This document shows, piece after piece, positions 29,346 to 38,552 of a stretch of DNA of 64,000 bases. The position numbers and the translations under genes were made by a program. Under the pieces are notes generated by a model. The model was not told the DNA's origin. It made no database searches and saw only the letters and a program-made list of their open reading frames with translations. How positions within the stretch are numbered: the first letter of the stretch is position 1; each line of letters begins with the position of its first letter. Origin of the DNA: Betaproteobacteria bacterium (GTDB lineage Bacteria; Pseudomonadota; Gammaproteobacteria; Burkholderiales; SG8-41); assembly GCA_028292435.1 (NCBI GenBank), contig JAQGMI010000072.1, positions 62,001 to 126,000 of the forward strand, given 5' to 3'.

Positions 29346-30863
29346 ATGAACTGTGCTGACCGCCTCGTTGTCCTGTTCGGCTCGCAAGCCGAAGTCGCCC
29401 GCCAATTTCGCCTCGACCGCGCGGTCGTCAATAACTGGGTGAAATCCGGTTACGTGCCCGCGCGCTGGGCAATGGAAGTCGAGCACGCGAGCAACGGCCA
29501 GATCACCGCCGCCGAAGTTCTCAACGAAGCCACTGCCAGGAAACCGCTCCGGATGAAGTCGCGTCCGGACGGCGAGAGTTTGTTCGGATCGCCACTTACA
29601 GGAAACGACACCATGAACGATTTTGCCCCCGCCAAACGCATCAATTCGTTTCATCCGCCGCAACGCACGCTGATGGGACCCGGTCCGACCGAAATTCATC
29701 CGCGCGTGCTGACGACGATGAGCCAGCCGGCGATCGGCTATCTCGATCCGGTCTTCGTCGAGATGATGGAAGAATTGAAAACGCTGTTGCGCTACGCGTA
29801 CCAGACGAAAAACCCGCTCACCTTCCCGATCTCGGGCCCGGGTTCGGTCGGCATGGAATTCTGTTTCGTCAATCTGGTGCGCCCCGGCGACAAAGTCATC
29901 GTCTGCCGCAATGGCGTGTTTGGCGGCCGCATGATTGAAAACGTCGAACGCTGCGGCGGCACAGCGATCGTGGTCGAAGACGAGTGGGGTTCGCCGATCG
30001 ACCCGCAAAAAGTCGAGGACGCGTTCAAGAAAAATCCGGGCGTACGGATTCTTGCATTCGTGCATGCTGAGACCTCAACCGGCTGCCAGTCGGACGCCAA
30101 GACGCTGGTCGATATCGCGCACAAGCACAACGCACTGACGATCGTCGATGCGGTCACGTCACTCGGCGGCACGCCGGTGCTCGTCGACGAATGGGGCATC
30201 GACGCAGTTTATTCCGCCAGCCAGAAATGCCTGTCGTGCACGCCGGGCTTGTCGCCGGTGTCGTTCTCAGAGCGCATCGTCGCCGACGTCAAGTCGCGTA
30301 AAGACAAGATCCACAGCTGGTTCATGGACATGAATCTGCTGCTCGGCTATTGGGGCGCGTCGACGCGCACCTATCACCACACGGCGCCGACCAACTCGTT
30401 GTTTGCGCTGCACGAAGCGCTGCTGCTGATTCGCGAAGAAGGCGTCGAAAATTGCTGGGCGCGTCATCATCGCCATCATCTCGCGCTGAAGGCCGGCCTC
30501 GAAGCGATGGGCCTCAAGTTCCTGGTCAAGGAGCAGTACCAGATTCCGCAGATGAACGCAGTGCGCTGCCCCGAAGGCGTGGACGAAGCTGCAGTCAGGA
30601 AAACGCTGCTCAATGAATTCGGGATCGAGATCGGCGCCGGCTTAGGCCCGCTCGCCGGCAAGATCTGGCGCTTCGGTTTGATGGGTTACTCGTGCCGCCC
30701 GGATAACGTGATGCTGTGTTTGTCGGCGCTCGGTTCGGTGCTGTCCGACATGGGGCTGCCGGTGCATGTCGGCGACGCAGAGTCCGCCGCGCACGGCGCG
30801 TATGCAGCGATGCACACCAAGGCGGCGCAAGTCAAAAAGAAGAACATCGCCAAAGCAGCTTGA
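29346..30863 (+). CDS. HTH domain fused in frame to class V aminotransferase (alanine/serine-glyoxylate type)
   Basis: A single open frame of 505 residues. Residues 1-65 (MNCADRLVVLFGSQAEVARQ, then VVNNWVKSGYVPARW) look like a YdaS/Cro-type helix-turn-helix domain. A charged linker follows. From about residue 90 the sequence is a fold-type I, class V aminotransferase: LMGPGPTEIHPRVL, ISGPGSVGME, and the PLP lysine in SASQKCLSC (Lys294). The closest known enzymes transfer amino groups between alanine or serine and glyoxylate. The ATG at 29613, with AGGA at the right distance, would give a normal-sized 416-residue enzyme alone. A 16-residue Lys/Ala-rich tail ends the protein. Confidence 0.85.
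   Translation: MNCADRLVVLFGSQAEVARQFRLDRAVVNNWVKSGYVPARWAMEVEHASNGQITAAEVLNEATARKPLRMKSRPDGESLFGSPLTGNDTMNDFAPAKRINSFHPPQRTLMGPGPTEIHPRVLTTMSQPAIGYLDPVFVEMMEELKTLLRYAYQTKNPLTFPISGPGSVGMEFCFVNLVRPGDKVIVCRNGVFGGRMIENVERCGGTAIVVEDEWGSPIDPQKVEDAFKKNPGVRILAFVHAETSTGCQSDAKTLVDIAHKHNALTIVDAVTSLGGTPVLVDEWGIDAVYSASQKCLSCTPGLSPVSFSERIVADVKSRKDKIHSWFMDMNLLLGYWGASTRTYHHTAPTNSLFALHEALLLIREEGVENCWARHHRHHLALKAGLEAMGLKFLVKEQYQIPQMNAVRCPEGVDEAAVRKTLLNEFGIEIGAGLGPLAGKIWRFGLMGYSCRPDNVMLCLSALGSVLSDMGLPVHVGDAESAAHGAYAAMHTKAAQVKKKNIAKAA
29600..29615 (+). promoter_or_regulatory. internal ribosome-binding site and ATG at the enzyme boundary
   Basis: AGGAAA at 29600-29605 lies about 8 bases before an in-frame ATG at 29613, exactly where similarity to aminotransferases begins (MNDFAPAKRINSFHPP). 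It could start a separate enzyme from the same mRNA as the HTH protein. Confidence 0.5.
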
Positions 30864-30874
30864 GCGTCTGCGCG

Positions 30875-30906
30875 AAAAAAACGGCCGCAATCTGCGGCCG
30901 TTTTTT
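30875..30906. terminator. intrinsic terminator, usable on both strands
   Basis: A 9-bp GC-rich stem (ACGGCCGCA/TGCGGCCGT) with a 3-base loop is flanked by six A on the left and six T on the right. It follows the aminotransferase stop by 12 bases and the convergent DUF427 stop by about 16 bases, so it can end both transcripts. Confidence 0.9.
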
Positions 30907-30922
30907 ATGCAGCTGCGGAACC

Positions 30923-31204
30923 TCAGGCGACCGTCACGCCTTTCCAGAACGCGATATAACCTTTGATGTTGCTCGCTGCCGGTTTCGTCTCCGGGTAGTA
31001 CCAGGCGGCGTCTTTGTTGGTCTCGCCCTTCACCACCACATCGTAATAACTCGCGGTGCCTTTCCATGGGCAGACCGAATGGGTCGTGCTCTCACGCAGG
31101 CATTCGCGTTTCACCGCGTCGGGCGGGAAATACTGATTGCCTTCGACGACTTCGCAGCGGTCGCTTTCAGCGAGCTCGCCGCCATTCCAGGTCGCGCGTT
31201 TCAT
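30923..31204 (-). CDS. DUF427 domain protein
   Basis: 93 residues from MKRATWNGGELAES, including YFPPDAV, CPWKGTASYYDV and AWYYPETKPAA, all characteristic of DUF427. The family has no firmly established function. Its small beta-barrel proteins occur alone or as tandem fusions. The gene starts 5 bases after the SMP-30 gene on the same strand and is probably co-transcribed with it. Longer in-frame starts run into that gene and show no similarity. A shared terminator lies just beyond its stop. Confidence 0.85.
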   Translation of the reverse strand: MKRATWNGGELAESDRCEVVEGNQYFPPDAVKRECLRESTTHSVCPWKGTASYYDVVVKGETNKDAAWYYPETKPAASNIKGYIAFWKGVTVA

Positions 31205-31209
31205 ATTCG

Positions 31210-32130
31210 TTAAAGATGTGAAAAAAGCTGCACGCCGGCTACCGGCAGTTTGGCAGTCAGGACGCGGCCGCCGTACGAATCGCAGATATAAAGCGTCTTG
31301 CGGTCGGGTCCGCCGTACGCGGCGTTGGTCAGACGGCTCACGCCGCCTTTCGGTTCGATGCGATAGAGCGGCTCGCCGAGCGGACTCAATACCCACACGA
31401 TGCCGACCCGCGCATGGCATACGCTCAGGTTGCCGGCTTCATCCATCGCGAGGCCGTCGGGCCCGTGGATGCCGGGCAGGTAGCCGAACACGCCGGCCTT
31501 TGACACGCCGCCATCTTTCAACGGCAGATGCCACATGCAGTTGGTGCGCGTCATCGCCACATACAAAACTTTTTCTTCGGGATCGAGCACCAGACCGTTG
31601 GGGCTCGGCCCGTTGTCGATCAGGCGTTCGAGCTTGCCGCCTGCCGTCAGCCGGTAAACGCGGCCGCTCGGGTCGTGCACGCCGGTTTGGCCCTGGTCGG
31701 TGAAGTAGAGGTCGCCGTTGCGCGCAAAAATGAGATCGTTGCAGCCTTTGAAGCTTTCCGACTGGCAATGCGTGACGACCGGCGACACCTCACCGGTTTT
31801 CGGATCGAGCACCATGATGCCGAACCGGTAGTCGGCAATGAAGATACGGCCGTCGCGGTGAATCGCGAGGCCGTTGGGCCAGCCGTCGTATTCGCCGGCC
31901 ACTTCACATTCGCCCGAGGGCGAAAAGCGCAGGATGCGGCCGAATGGAATATCGACCACATATAAATTGCCGGCGCGGTCGAATGCCGGGCCTTCGAGAA
32001 ACGAGCCCAGCTTTGAGCCCGGATGATTGGCATCGACCCACGTCGACGGATGCCCGCTTTTATTCAGGCGGTCGGGCACCGCTGCGAAAACGTCAGCGGT
32101 GATGACCGGTGGCGGCGCGTAGAAACTCAT
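31210..32130 (-). CDS. SMP-30/gluconolactonase/LRE-family beta-propeller protein
   Basis: 306 residues of six-bladed propeller type. LEGPAFDRAGNLYVVD, WPNGLAIHRDGRIFIAD, NDLIFARNGDLYFTD, SPNGLVLDPEEKVLYVA and GPDGLAMDEAGNL are the repeated blades, and the Glu, Asn and Asp residues within them are the expected divalent-metal ligands. Relatives hydrolyse sugar lactones. The substrate here is unknown. There is no signal peptide. It follows metF by 2 bases on the same strand, which may only reflect read-through from the methyl-cycle operon. Confidence 0.86.
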   Translation of the reverse strand: MSFYAPPPVITADVFAAVPDRLNKSGHPSTWVDANHPGSKLGSFLEGPAFDRAGNLYVVDIPFGRILRFSPSGECEVAGEYDGWPNGLAIHRDGRIFIADYRFGIMVLDPKTGEVSPVVTHCQSESFKGCNDLIFARNGDLYFTDQGQTGVHDPSGRVYRLTAGGKLERLIDNGPSPNGLVLDPEEKVLYVAMTRTNCMWHLPLKDGGVSKAGVFGYLPGIHGPDGLAMDEAGNLSVCHARVGIVWVLSPLGEPLYRIEPKGGVSRLTNAAYGGPDRKTLYICDSYGGRVLTAKLPVAGVQLFSHL

Positions 32131-32132
32131 CG

Positions 32133-32978
32133 TTATAGTCCGAGCCGCTGCCAGATCGTCGTCGTGAGGCCCGCCTGGTTGAGCGAATAAAAATGCAGGC
32201 CGGGCGCGCCGTGCTGCAGCAAGTCATCGCATAACGCGGTCACCACATCGAGTCCGAACGCGCGGATGGATGCCGTGTCGTCGCCGTAGCCCTCGAGCTT
32301 CTTGCGCATCCAGCGCGGAATTTCCGCGCCACACGCGTCGGAAAAGCGCGCGAGCTGTGAAAAGCGGCCGATCGGCATGATGCCCGGCACGATTGGGACA
32401 CGGATGTTCATCGCTTCGCATTCGTCGACGAACCGGTAATACGCGTCGGCGTTGTAAAAATACTGGGTGATCGCTGAATTCGCCCCCGCATCGACTTTAC
32501 GTTTGAACGCGAGTAGATCGTCCTGCGCGCTTTTCGCCTGCGGATGCGTTTCCGGATAAGCGGCCACTTCAATCATGAAGTGGTCGCCGAATTCCTTGCG
32601 CGTGTATTCAACCAGCTCGTTCGCATAACGGAATTCGCCGGCCGCCGCCAGGCCCGACGGCAGGTCGCCGCGCAGCGCGACCAGGTGCTTGATGCCGTTA
32701 TCCTTATAACGCTGCAGCCATTCGCGGATATTCTCCCGCGTCGATGCGACGCATGAAATATGCGGCGCCGCAGCGTGGCCCATCTCTCGGATATCCAGCA
32801 CCGTGCCGAGCGTGCGCTCGCGCGTCGAGCCACCCGCGCCGTAGGTGACCGAAAAAAACTTCGGGTTGAGCTGCGCAAGCTGGCGCGTGGTCGCACGCAG
32901 CTTCTCCTGACCTTCCGGCGTATTCGGCGGAAAGAACTCGAAGCTGTACGTGCGCGGATATTGTTTCTGCGATTCCAT
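32133..32978 (-). CDS. metF: methylenetetrahydrofolate reductase
   Basis: 281 residues. It starts [20 protein letters not shown], with the conserved FEFFPP segment containing the catalytic Glu, and continues with VTYGAGGSTRERT, ALRGDLP and ITQYFYNADAYY. It makes 5-methyl-tetrahydrofolate, the methyl donor for methionine synthesis. Its ATG shares a base with the ahcY stop, so both are under the SAH riboswitch upstream of ahcY. Confidence 0.96.
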   Translation of the reverse strand: MESQKQYPRTYSFEFFPPNTPEGQEKLRATTRQLAQLNPKFFSVTYGAGGSTRERTLGTVLDIREMGHAAAPHISCVASTRENIREWLQRYKDNGIKHLVALRGDLPSGLAAAGEFRYANELVEYTRKEFGDHFMIEVAAYPETHPQAKSAQDDLLAFKRKVDAGANSAITQYFYNADAYYRFVDECEAMNIRVPIVPGIMPIGRFSQLARFSDACGAEIPRWMRKKLEGYGDDTASIRAFGLDVVTALCDDLLQHGAPGLHFYSLNQAGLTTTIWQRLGL

Positions 32979-34408
32979 CAGTACCGGTAGTGATCCGCTT
33001 TATACGGGCCGTCGACGGTGAGATTCAGGTAATCGCACTGTTTTTCGTTCAATACCGTCAACTCGACGCCGAGTTTCTTCAGGTGCAGGCGCGCAACTTT
33101 TTCGTCGAGATGTTTCGGCAGCGTGTAAACCTTGTTCTCATACTTGCCGCCGTTAACAAAGAGCTCGATTTGCGCGAGCGTCTGGTTGGTGAACGAATTC
33201 GACATCACGAATGACGGATGGCCGGTGCCGCAGCCGAGATTCACGAGCCGTCCTTCGGCGAGCACGATCAGGCGCTTGCCGTCGGGGAACACGACGTGGT
33301 CGACCTGCGGTTTGATGTTGTCCCACTCGTATTGCTTCAGGCTTGCGATGTCGATTTCCGAATCGAAGTGGCCGATGTTGCACACGATCGCATTGTGCTT
33401 CATGCGCTTCATGTGGTCGTGCGTGATGACCGACAGGTTGCCGGTCGCCGTCACGAAGATGTCGGCTTTGTCGGCGGCGTAATCCATCGTCACGACGCGA
33501 AAGCCTTCCATCGCCGCCTGCAGTGCGCAGATCGGATCGACCTCGGTGACCCACACTTGCGCGGACAACGCGCGCAGCGCTTCGGCGCTGCCTTTGCCGA
33601 CGTCGCCAAAGCCAGCAACGAGCGCGACTTTGCCGGCGATCATCACGTCGGTCGCGCGCTTGATCGCGTCGACCAGCGATTCGCGGCAGCCGTAGAGATT
33701 GTCGAATTTCGACTTGGTGACCGAGTCGTTCACATTGATTGCGGGGAACGGCAGGCGGCCTTCTTTCTCCATTTGATACAGGCGATGCACGCCGGTGGTG
33801 GTTTCCTCGGTCACGCCTTTGATGCTGGCCTGAATTTTGGAATAGAAGCCGGGCTTCGCTTTGAGCGTTTTACGCATGGCCGCGAACAGCACGCGCTCTT
33901 CCTCGTTTGTGCCTTCTGGCGGCTGGGTGCCGGCTTTCTCGTGTTGCGCGCCGAGCGTCACGAGCAGGGTCGCATCGCCGCCGTCGTCGAGAATCATGTT
34001 CGGGGCGCCGCCATCATTTCCGTTACCGGGCCACTCAAGAATGCGGTGGGTGTAATCCCAATAGTCGTCGAGCGTTTCGCCTTTGTAAGCGAACACCGGG
34101 ATGCCGCGCGCAGCGATCGCCGCGGCTGCATGATCCTGGGTCGAGAAAATGTTGCAGGACGCCCAGCGAATGTCGGCGCCGAGTGCCGCGAGCGTTTCGA
34201 TCAGCACCGCAGTCTGGATCGTCATGTGCAGCGAGCCGGCGATGCGCGCGCCTTTTAACGGCTGCTTGCCTTTGAATTCTTCGCGCACCGCCATGAGACC
34301 CGGCATCTCGGTCTCGGCAATTGCAATTTCCTTGCGGCCGAACGCGGCCTGCGCCATGTCGGCGACTTTGTAATCGGTGAAATTCTTTTGAGTAGCGGCG
34401 CTCATCAC
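32978..34408 (-). CDS. ahcY: adenosylhomocysteinase
   Basis: 476 residues. Substrate-binding motifs [15 protein letters not shown] and [11 protein letters not shown] precede the NAD-binding [14 protein letters not shown]. The C-terminus KADHYRY is typical. It splits S-adenosylhomocysteine to adenosine and homocysteine. Its mRNA leader carries an SAH riboswitch. metK is upstream and metF downstream, which makes a complete part of the activated-methyl cycle. Confidence 0.97.
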   Translation of the reverse strand: MMSAATQKNFTDYKVADMAQAAFGRKEIAIAETEMPGLMAVREEFKGKQPLKGARIAGSLHMTIQTAVLIETLAALGADIRWASCNIFSTQDHAAAAIAARGIPVFAYKGETLDDYWDYTHRILEWPGNGNDGGAPNMILDDGGDATLLVTLGAQHEKAGTQPPEGTNEEERVLFAAMRKTLKAKPGFYSKIQASIKGVTEETTTGVHRLYQMEKEGRLPFPAINVNDSVTKSKFDNLYGCRESLVDAIKRATDVMIAGKVALVAGFGDVGKGSAEALRALSAQVWVTEVDPICALQAAMEGFRVVTMDYAADKADIFVTATGNLSVITHDHMKRMKHNAIVCNIGHFDSEIDIASLKQYEWDNIKPQVDHVVFPDGKRLIVLAEGRLVNLGCGTGHPSFVMSNSFTNQTLAQIELFVNGGKYENKVYTLPKHLDEKVARLHLKKLGVELTVLNEKQCDYLNLTVDGPYKADHYRY

Positions 34409-34441
34409 GCGCTCCTTTCCTTAAAAACAGAAAAAAAGTTC

Positions 34442-34518
34442 GTGAGCGCCGTTGCGGTATTGAATCCCCGAGCCTGGCGGTCGTTTGAGGGCGGCCGTCG
34501 CAACGCTCCTCGGGGAGG
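34442..34518 (-). ncRNA. S-adenosylhomocysteine (SAH) riboswitch in the ahcY leader
   Basis: On the reverse strand the leader reads CCCGAGGAGCGTTGCGAC, then a GGCCGCC-type variable stem, CCAGGCTCGGG, and AACGGCGCTC. These are the conserved blocks of the SAH riboswitch, which turns on SAH-recycling genes when SAH accumulates. CCCGAG pairs with CTCGGG to close the core, and GAGCG can pair with CGCTC as the pseudoknot. It starts a few bases after the predicted transcription start and ends about 34 bases before the ahcY ATG. Confidence 0.92.
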
Positions 34519-34524
34519 GTGCGG

Positions 34525-34554
34525 ATTGTAGCGTAATTTCGCGCGCTTTGTCAG
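34525..34554 (-). promoter_or_regulatory. sigma-70 promoter of ahcY-metF
   Basis: On the reverse strand: CTGACA (34549-34554, 5 of 6), an 18-base spacer and TACAAT (34525-34530, 5 of 6). Transcription would start right at the 5' edge of the riboswitch. Confidence 0.65.
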
Positions 34555-34566
34555 TCGGGCGGGGCC

Positions 34567-34599
34567 CACAAAAACAAACGCCGGCGCGAGGCCGGCGTT
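34567..34599 (-). terminator. intrinsic terminator of metK
   Basis: A perfect 9-bp stem (AACGCCGGC/GCCGGCGTT, 5-base loop) is followed on the reverse strand by TTGTTTTTG. It lies 20 bases after the metK stop and before the ahcY promoter, separating the two units. Confidence 0.85.
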
Positions 34600-34618
34600 G
34601 TATGAAATACACAGTGAT

Positions 34619-35779
34619 TTACTTCGCGTCAGCCTTGAGTGCGGCAGCCTTATCGGTCGCCTCCCAGGAGAATTCCGGCTCGTCGCGGCCGAAGTGGCCA
34701 TAAGCGGCGGTCTTCAAATATATGGGCCGCAACAGGTTCAGCGCCTGAATAATGCCTTTCGGCCGCAAGTCGAAATGCTTCTCGACCAGCTTGCCAATTT
34801 TGTCGTCGGCAATCGTGCCGGTGCCGAACGTATCGACGAGCACGCTCACAGGGCGCGCGACGCCGATCGCATACGCGACCTGCACTTCGCATTTTTTGGC
34901 GAGTCCTGAGGCCACAATGTTTTTGGCGACATGACGTGCCGCATAGGCGGCCGAGCGGTCGACCTTGGACGGGTCTTTGCCCGAAAACGCGCCGCCGCCG
35001 TGGCGCGAGTAGCCGCCGTACGTGTCGACGATGATTTTGCGGCCGGTCAAACCGGTGTCACCGAGCGGTCCGCCGATCACGAAACGGCCGGTCGGATTGA
35101 TCAGGTATTTGGTGTCGGCTTTCAGCATGTGTTTCGGAAACACCGGCTTCACGATTTCTTCGATCACGGCTTCCTTGATCTGCTCGTGCGTTACGTCCGG
35201 ATCGTGCTGGGTCGATATGACGACCGTGTCGATGTGCGTCGGCTTGCCGTCGAGATAGCGCACGGTGACTTGCGACTTGGCATCAGGACGCAGCCACGGC
35301 AGGCGCCCGTCGCGGCGCAATTCGCCATGGCGTTCCATCAGGCGGTGCGAATAGTAAATCGGCACCGGCATCAGCTGCGGCGTTTCATCGCAGGCAAAAC
35401 CGTACATCAGGCCCTGGTCGCCGGCGCCCTGGTCGAGATCGAGGCCCTTGCCTTCATCGACGCCTTGCGCGATATCGACTGACTGCGCGTCATAAGCCGT
35501 TAACACGGCGCAGCTGCGGTAGTCGAAGCCGATCGACGAGTCGTCATAGCCGATGCGCTTGATGATGTCGCGCGCAATCTCCGAATAATTGACTTTGGCG
35601 CTCGTCGTAATTTGACCGGCCATCACCACGAGGCCGGTTGCGACCAATGTCTCGGCAGCCACACGTCCGTGTTTATCCTGCGCTAAGATAGCATCGAGAA
35701 CGGCGTCCGAAATCTGGTCCGCGACTTTGTCGGGATGCCCTTCGGATACGGATTCAGAGGTAAACAGGAAGTCGCTCAT
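34619..35779 (-). CDS. metK: S-adenosylmethionine synthetase
   Basis: 386 residues, standard length. [13 protein letters not shown] near the N-terminus, [16 protein letters not shown], and [19 protein letters not shown] (P-loop-like phosphate-binding segment) are diagnostic. It forms SAM from methionine and ATP. It has its own terminator, so it is not under control of the SAH riboswitch. It is divergent from the lpxL-like gene. A consensus TATAAT box precedes it. Confidence 0.98.
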   Translation of the reverse strand: MSDFLFTSESVSEGHPDKVADQISDAVLDAILAQDKHGRVAAETLVATGLVVMAGQITTSAKVNYSEIARDIIKRIGYDDSSIGFDYRSCAVLTAYDAQSVDIAQGVDEGKGLDLDQGAGDQGLMYGFACDETPQLMPVPIYYSHRLMERHGELRRDGRLPWLRPDAKSQVTVRYLDGKPTHIDTVVISTQHDPDVTHEQIKEAVIEEIVKPVFPKHMLKADTKYLINPTGRFVIGGPLGDTGLTGRKIIVDTYGGYSRHGGGAFSGKDPSKVDRSAAYAARHVAKNIVASGLAKKCEVQVAYAIGVARPVSVLVDTFGTGTIADDKIGKLVEKHFDLRPKGIIQALNLLRPIYLKTAAYGHFGRDEPEFSWEATDKAAALKADAK

Positions 35780-35815
35780 TTTTTCGCGCCAAACGTCGAA
35801 GTGAGAAAGCCGCGA

Positions 35816-35821
35816 ATTATA
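35816..35821 (-). promoter_or_regulatory. -10 box of metK
   Basis: TATAAT on the reverse strand, a perfect -10 hexamer, lies about 36 bases before the metK ATG. No good -35 sequence is visible 16-18 bases upstream of it. Confidence 0.5.
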
Positions 35822-35892
35822 TCAAAATACCGCCGGCGTTCTAGCTTGATCATCGTGCAATTCAGATTGCGGCGCTGCGCTGCCCGTTTGTC

Positions 35893-36765
35893 ATGATCCG
35901 GCTCGGCCTCGCGCTCATCTGGCTGTTGCACTTTTTACCGCGCGGCGCACGCGCGCGCGTCGGCAGTGCATTGGGCGCGAGCTTGTACGCGGTGGGTGCG
36001 CCGCGCCGCCGCGTTGTGCTGAAAAATTTACAACTGTGTTTTCCCGAACTCACGGACGCTGAGCGGCGCCGGCTTGCGTTCGCGCACTTCAGGGCATTTG
36101 GCCGCAGCCTGCTTGACCATGGCATATTGTGGTGGGGATCCGAAGCCGATATGCGCTCGCTGGTGCGTATCGAAGGGCTGGAAAACTGGCGAGGCATCAG
36201 CGATCGACCGGTGATCTTGCTCGCGCCGCACTTCCTTGGGCTCGACATGGGTGGCACACGTCTGGTCGCGGACTTTCGGATGAGCTCCGTTTATAGCCGG
36301 CAGAAAAATGCGGCGGCCGATCGCGTATTCCTGCGCGGCCGTACGCGCTTCGGGCACGCGACGTTGTTCGCGCGCCAGGACGGCATCCGGCCGATGATCA
36401 GATCGCTCAAAAGCGGCGAACCATTCTATTACCTGCCCGACATGGACTTGGGCGCGCGCGACTCGGTGTTCGCGCCCTTCTTCGGTGTGCCGGCGGCGAC
36501 GATCACCGGCGTGTCGCGAATCGCCGCGCTCGCCGGCGCCGTCATCGTGCCATGCGTCACGCGTCAATTGCCGGACGGCCAGGGGTATGTCGTAACCCTG
36601 TATCCGGCATGGTCCGGTTTTCCCAGCGGCGATCTCGCGGCGGATGCGCAGCGCATGAATGCGTTCATCGAAGAGCGCGTGCGCGAGATGCCCGAGCAAT
36701 ATTATTGGCTGCACAAGCGGTTCAAGACCAGGCCAGAGGGGGAAGCCAACCCGTATGAGCGCTGA
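35893..36765 (+). CDS. LpxL/HtrB-type lipid A acyltransferase
   Basis: 290 residues with an N-terminal membrane anchor and the acyltransferase HX4D motif APHFLGLD (His113, Asp118), then FYYLPDMDLGARDSVFAPFFGVPA and EQYYWLHKRFKTRP at the C-terminus. Such enzymes add a secondary acyl chain to lipid A at the inner membrane. The chain length and position cannot be told from the sequence. In many relatives two paralogues sit here. Only one is present. It is divergent from metK and overlaps the acetyltransferase gene by 11 bases. Confidence 0.88.
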   Translation: MIRLGLALIWLLHFLPRGARARVGSALGASLYAVGAPRRRVVLKNLQLCFPELTDAERRRLAFAHFRAFGRSLLDHGILWWGSEADMRSLVRIEGLENWRGISDRPVILLAPHFLGLDMGGTRLVADFRMSSVYSRQKNAAADRVFLRGRTRFGHATLFARQDGIRPMIRSLKSGEPFYYLPDMDLGARDSVFAPFFGVPAATITGVSRIAALAGAVIVPCVTRQLPDGQGYVVTLYPAWSGFPSGDLAADAQRMNAFIEERVREMPEQYYWLHKRFKTRPEGEANPYER

Positions 36766-37270
36766 TGCGACGCCCGTCATTGAAGTTAGTGCAATCAACG
36801 CCGACGACATCGATGCGCTGTGCGCGCTCGCCGCGTTGATCTGGCGCGCGCATTATCCCGCCATCATCAGCGCTGCCCAGATAGAATATATGCTCGCACA
36901 GCGTTACGCCCCGCACGTTTTGCGCGCGGAGCTTGTGCGCGACGGCCTGTGGTGGGACAAGCTGACGGTTGACGGGCACATGCGCGGTTTCTGCTCGTAT
37001 TTTTTGGTCGATGGTGGTGAGATGAAGCTCGACAAGGTGTACGTGCATCCGGAATGCCAGCGGCGCGGCTATGGCCGTTTGCTGATCGAACGCGCGGCGC
37101 AAGGCGCGCGCGAGCACGCTTGCAAAGCGCTGACGCTGGCCGTAAACAAGCACAACGGCACCGCGATTGCCATGTATCGGAAGCAGGGTTTTGAAATCGT
37201 CGGGTCGGTGGTCAAAGATATTGGCGCCGGGTTCGCAATGGACGATTACGTGATGAGGCGCCATGTTTGA
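36755..37270 (+). CDS. GNAT-family N-acetyltransferase
   Basis: 171 residues from MSADATPVIEVSAINADD. The acetyl-CoA-binding motif is LDKVYVHPECQRRGYGRLLIERA and the C-terminal NKHNGTAIAMYRKQGFEIVG is typical. The substrate is unknown. It starts inside the last codons of the acyltransferase gene and its end overlaps the CoA-binding protein gene by 8 bases, so it is part of that operon. A longer in-frame start lies inside the previous gene and is not supported. Confidence 0.86.
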   Translation: MSADATPVIEVSAINADDIDALCALAALIWRAHYPAIISAAQIEYMLAQRYAPHVLRAELVRDGLWWDKLTVDGHMRGFCSYFLVDGGEMKLDKVYVHPECQRRGYGRLLIERAAQGAREHACKALTLAVNKHNGTAIAMYRKQGFEIVGSVVKDIGAGFAMDDYVMRRHV

Positions 37271-37676
37271 AAATCCGGGCCGCGAAGAGCGGTGCGCGCT
37301 GCTGCGGCGGGTGAAAACAATCGCGGTTGTCGGCCTCTCGCCCAATGCCGAGCGGCCGAGTTACGCAATCGCCGCGGCCATGCAGAAAGCGGGCTATCGC
37401 ATTGTGCCGGTGCGGCCGGGGGTGACCGAGGTGCTCGGCGAGAAAGCGTATGCAAATCTGCGCGACGTCGATATGGCGATCGATCTCGTGGACGTGTTTC
37501 GCGCGTCCGAATTTATCGACGCCATCGTCGATGACTGCATCGCGCTCAAGCTGCCGGCGCTGTGGCTGCAGGAAGGCATCGTCAATGAACCGGCCGCGCA
37601 ACGCGCGCGCACTGCCGGCATGACGGTCATCATGGATCGCTGCATTTATCGCGATTACCGCCGCGAATGCGTTTGA
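37263..37676 (+). CDS. YccU-like CoA-binding protein
   Basis: 137 residues. The CoA-binding Rossmann motif is [24 protein letters not shown], followed by YRIVPVRPG and the conserved [18 protein letters not shown]. Family members bind CoA or acyl-CoA. The cellular role is not established. It overlaps the acetyltransferase gene upstream and dapF downstream by about 10 bases each, indicating translational coupling. Confidence 0.87.
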   Translation: MFENPGREERCALLRRVKTIAVVGLSPNAERPSYAIAAAMQKAGYRIVPVRPGVTEVLGEKAYANLRDVDMAIDLVDVFRASEFIDAIVDDCIALKLPALWLQEGIVNEPAAQRARTAGMTVIMDRCIYRDYRRECV

Positions 37677-38497
37677 AGTTCACCAAAATGCACGGTCTTG
37701 GCAACGACTTTGTCGTTCTCAACGCGACGCGCACGCCGATTGCATTGAACCGCGACCAGTTACGCCGGATTGCCGATCGCCATTTCGGCATCGGCTGCGA
37801 CCAGATTCTCCAGGTCGAGGCGGCGCGCGATGATGCCACCGACTTTTATTACCGCATCTTCAATGCAGACGGCGGCGAAGTCGAGCAGTGCGGCAATGGC
37901 GCGCGCTGCTTCGTGCGTTTCGTGCGTGAGCACGGGCTCACCGAGAAGAGCGAGATTCGAGTCGGCACCTTGTCCGGCGTGATTGTGCCGAGGCTGGAGG
38001 CCGACGGCCGCGTGACGGTCGACATCGGCGTGCCGGAATTCGAGCCCGCCCGCATTCCATTTCAAGCGGAACGCCGGGCGCTGACATACCAACTCGAAGT
38101 CGACGGCGCGGCGCTCGAAATCAGCGCGCTGTCGATGGGCAATCCGCATGCGGTCCAGGCTGTCGCTAGGGTCGATAGCGCGCCGGTTGTGATTCAGGGC
38201 GCCGCAATCGAGCGGCACGCGCGGTTTCCGAAGCGAGTCAACGCCGGTTATATGGAGATTATCGATCGCGGCCACATCAAGCTGCGCGTGTACGAGCGCG
38301 GCGCCGGCGAGACGCTCGCGTGCGGCACGGGCGCTTGCGCAGCGGTCGTCGCGGGAATTCAACGCCAATTGCTCGATAACACCGTGACGGTTACTACGCG
38401 CGGCGGCGACCTCGGTATATCATGGCAGGGTGAAGACAAACCCGTATTGATGACGGGTCCGGCGGTTACGGTTTTCACCGGCGAAATTGAGCTTTGA
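37667..38497 (+). CDS. dapF: diaminopimelate epimerase
   Basis: 276 residues. It begins [19 protein letters not shown]. The two active-site cysteines are Cys75 (EQCGNGARC) and Cys219 ([10 protein letters not shown]). It converts LL- to meso-diaminopimelate for lysine and peptidoglycan synthesis. DUF484 and xerC follow in the order usual for Proteobacteria. Confidence 0.97.
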   Translation: MRLKFTKMHGLGNDFVVLNATRTPIALNRDQLRRIADRHFGIGCDQILQVEAARDDATDFYYRIFNADGGEVEQCGNGARCFVRFVREHGLTEKSEIRVGTLSGVIVPRLEADGRVTVDIGVPEFEPARIPFQAERRALTYQLEVDGAALEISALSMGNPHAVQAVARVDSAPVVIQGAAIERHARFPKRVNAGYMEIIDRGHIKLRVYERGAGETLACGTGACAAVVAGIQRQLLDNTVTVTTRGGDLGISWQGEDKPVLMTGPAVTVFTGEIEL

Positions 38498-38552
38498 GAA
38501 TCCGCACCACCCGGACGCGCGTTTAAGAAAAGCAGCACGACAAGAGGCAGAC

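Noticed and set aside
33218..34258. A 346-residue frame antisense to ahcY
   Set aside because: ahcY is unmistakable. The antisense frame has no recognisable domain, start signal or promoter.
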